A stretch of DNA of 64,000 bases from the NCBI GenBank assembly GCA_902765595.1, contig CACXAQ010000003.1, positions 35,349 to 99,348 of the forward strand, in the 5' to 3' direction. The notes beneath the pieces were generated by a model. It was given only the letters and a program-made list of their open reading frames with translations, ran no database searches and was not told the origin of the DNA. A program made the position numbers and the translations under genes. The stretch is from Oscillospiraceae bacterium. GTDB taxonomy: Bacteria > Bacillota > Clostridia > Oscillospirales > Oscillospiraceae. Every line of letters begins with the position of its first letter. Position 1 is the stretch's first letter. Below are positions 63,076-64,000 of this stretch, piece by piece.

Positions 63076-64000
63076 GTGGCATACTTGACCGACATCGAAA
63101 TCGCACAGTCCTGCAAAATGCAGAAGATCACAGAAATCGCACACAAGGCGGGGATCGACGAAAAGTATCTGGAGCAGTACGGCAACTACAAGGCCAAAGT
63201 GGATCTCTCCCTGCTGAAGGATCTGGCCGACCGGCCGGACGGCAAGCTGATCCTGGTGACGGCTATTACGCCCACCCCCGCCGGAGAGGGCAAGACTACG
63301 ACTTCCGTGGGCCTTACCGATGGGCTGCGGAAGATCGGTAAAAACGCCATAGTAGCCCTGCGTGAGCCCTCTCTGGGGCCGGTTTTCGGCGTCAAGGGCG
63401 GCGCAGCCGGCGGCGGCTATGCCCAGGTCGTGCCCATGGAGGACATTAACCTCCACTTCACCGGCGATTTCCACGCGATCGGCGCGGCCAACAATCTTCT
63501 GGCCGCTATGCTCGATAACCACATTCAGCAGGGGAACACCCTGGGCATCGATCCCAAGGCCATTACCTGGAAACGTGCTGCAGGGCGTCCCCCGGGAGGA
63601 TGGCTTTGAGATCACCGTTGCCAGTGAGATCATGGCGGTGCTGTGCCTATCGTCCGGGATCTCTGATTTGAAGCAGCGCCTTGCCCGGATCATCGTTGGC
63701 TACACCTATGACGGCAAGCCTGTTACCGCCCATGACCTGAAGGCTGAGGGCGCCATGGCGGCGCTGCTGAAGGACGCCATCAAGCCCAATCTCGTTCAGA
63801 CCCTGGAGGGTACTCCCGCTTTTATCCACGGCGGCCCCTTCGCGAATATTGCCCATGGCTGCAACAGCGTGATGGCAACCCGTCTCGCCCTGAAGCTCAG
63901 TGACTATACGGTTACGGAAGCAGGCTTCGCTGCGGATCTTGGAGCGGAAAAGTTTGTGGACATCAAGTGCCGCATGGCTGGGCTGAAGCCCTCTGCCATG
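63076..64000 (+). pseudogene. fhs: formate-tetrahydrofolate ligase, frameshifted, 3' end outside
   Basis: The first 167 codons encode normal Fhs: GTG start with AAAGGGG upstream, P-loop [12 protein letters not shown] near residue 65, [36 protein letters not shown], and [14 protein letters not shown]. At 63577-63580 the frame is lost and stops at 63607-63609. The +1 frame resumes [20 protein letters not shown] and stays open to base 64000. About 20-25 residues (VVDMNDRALRNIV-type segment) are missing at the junction. The enzyme would make 10-formyl-THF from formate and ATP, or run in reverse to gain ATP. Confidence 0.9.

Overview
The window is 64 kb of chromosome from a GC-rich, spore-forming, anaerobic Clostridia. 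An Oscillospiraceae-like genome is the best guess. Evidence: a complete spoIIAA-spoIIAB-sigF operon, a T-box leader on valS, an FMN riboswitch on ribU, RNase J, Mini-III, FtsK/SpoIIIE, a class B sortase, a two-gene SUF-type Fe-S system, and a histidine-to-glutamate route through formimino-folate. Most of it is ordinary core genome. No prophage, insertion sequence or CRISPR array was seen.

Layout. 1-6.0 kb (+): 3' part of uppP, ftsK/spoIIIE, mrnC, rqcH, a VanZ-like gene. 6.0-9.1 kb (-): an xpaC-telA-lemA-like-ybaK operon. 9.2-12.6 kb (+): rpe, recR, rnj, an ArsC-fold protein. 12.7-13.8 kb (-): secG and a zinc-ribbon membrane protein. 13.9-18.4 kb (+): a TetR regulator, a short thioredoxin-reductase-like flavoprotein, T-box and valS. 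18.5-20.0 kb (+): spoIIA operon. 20.0-27.3 kb (+): a shikimate operon (aroF, aroB, aroA, aroC, a chorismate mutase-AroE-AroK fusion, aroQ, DUF554) behind a leader that looks like an attenuator. 27.4-29.7 kb (-): pcrA. 29.9-31.7 kb (+): a GH25 lysozyme. 31.8-35.4 kb (-): a sortase B and its probable surface substrate. 35.5-36.0 kb (-): Val-Phe-Gly-Cys tRNA operon. 36.0-37.9 kb (-): yerC-methyltransferase-hslO. 38.1-39.4 kb (+): NfeD and stomatin. 39.7-43.6 kb: a P-loop protein, a HAD phosphatase, a SLOG protein, FMN riboswitch-ribU, a cytidylate-kinase-like protein. 43.7-47.8 kb (-): recG, apbE, an Fe-S aldo/keto reductase. 48 kb: tRNA-Arg with a rearranged partial duplication. 48.3-52.0 kb (-): a CDF transporter and a class II UvrA. 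52.1-56.1 kb (+): a hairpin-packed element, then two GNAT acetyltransferases, a kinase-like protein and a C69 dipeptidase. 56.2-57.8 kb (+): SmsC-SmsB. 58.0-63.9 kb: ftcD-fchA (-), divergent from hutU-hutI-fhs (+).

How genes combine. The aro genes cover nearly every step from erythrose-4-P and PEP to chorismate and prephenate. HutU and HutI make formiminoglutamate; FtcD, FchA and Fhs would carry its one-carbon unit through folate and recover ATP as formate. The fhs copy here is frameshifted by a small internal deletion, and the stomatin gene lacks about 18 conserved residues, so either real decay or an assembly fault should be considered.

Most unusual non-coding features: a chain of back-to-back palindromes at 52.17-52.46 kb that can fold as one closed structure starting at a predicted transcription start; the palindromic insert in a partial tRNA-Arg copy at 48.1 kb; the aro leader with a start-site inverted repeat, a 17-codon reading frame and a terminator; and a mirror-image pair of convergent promoters at 47.9 kb.
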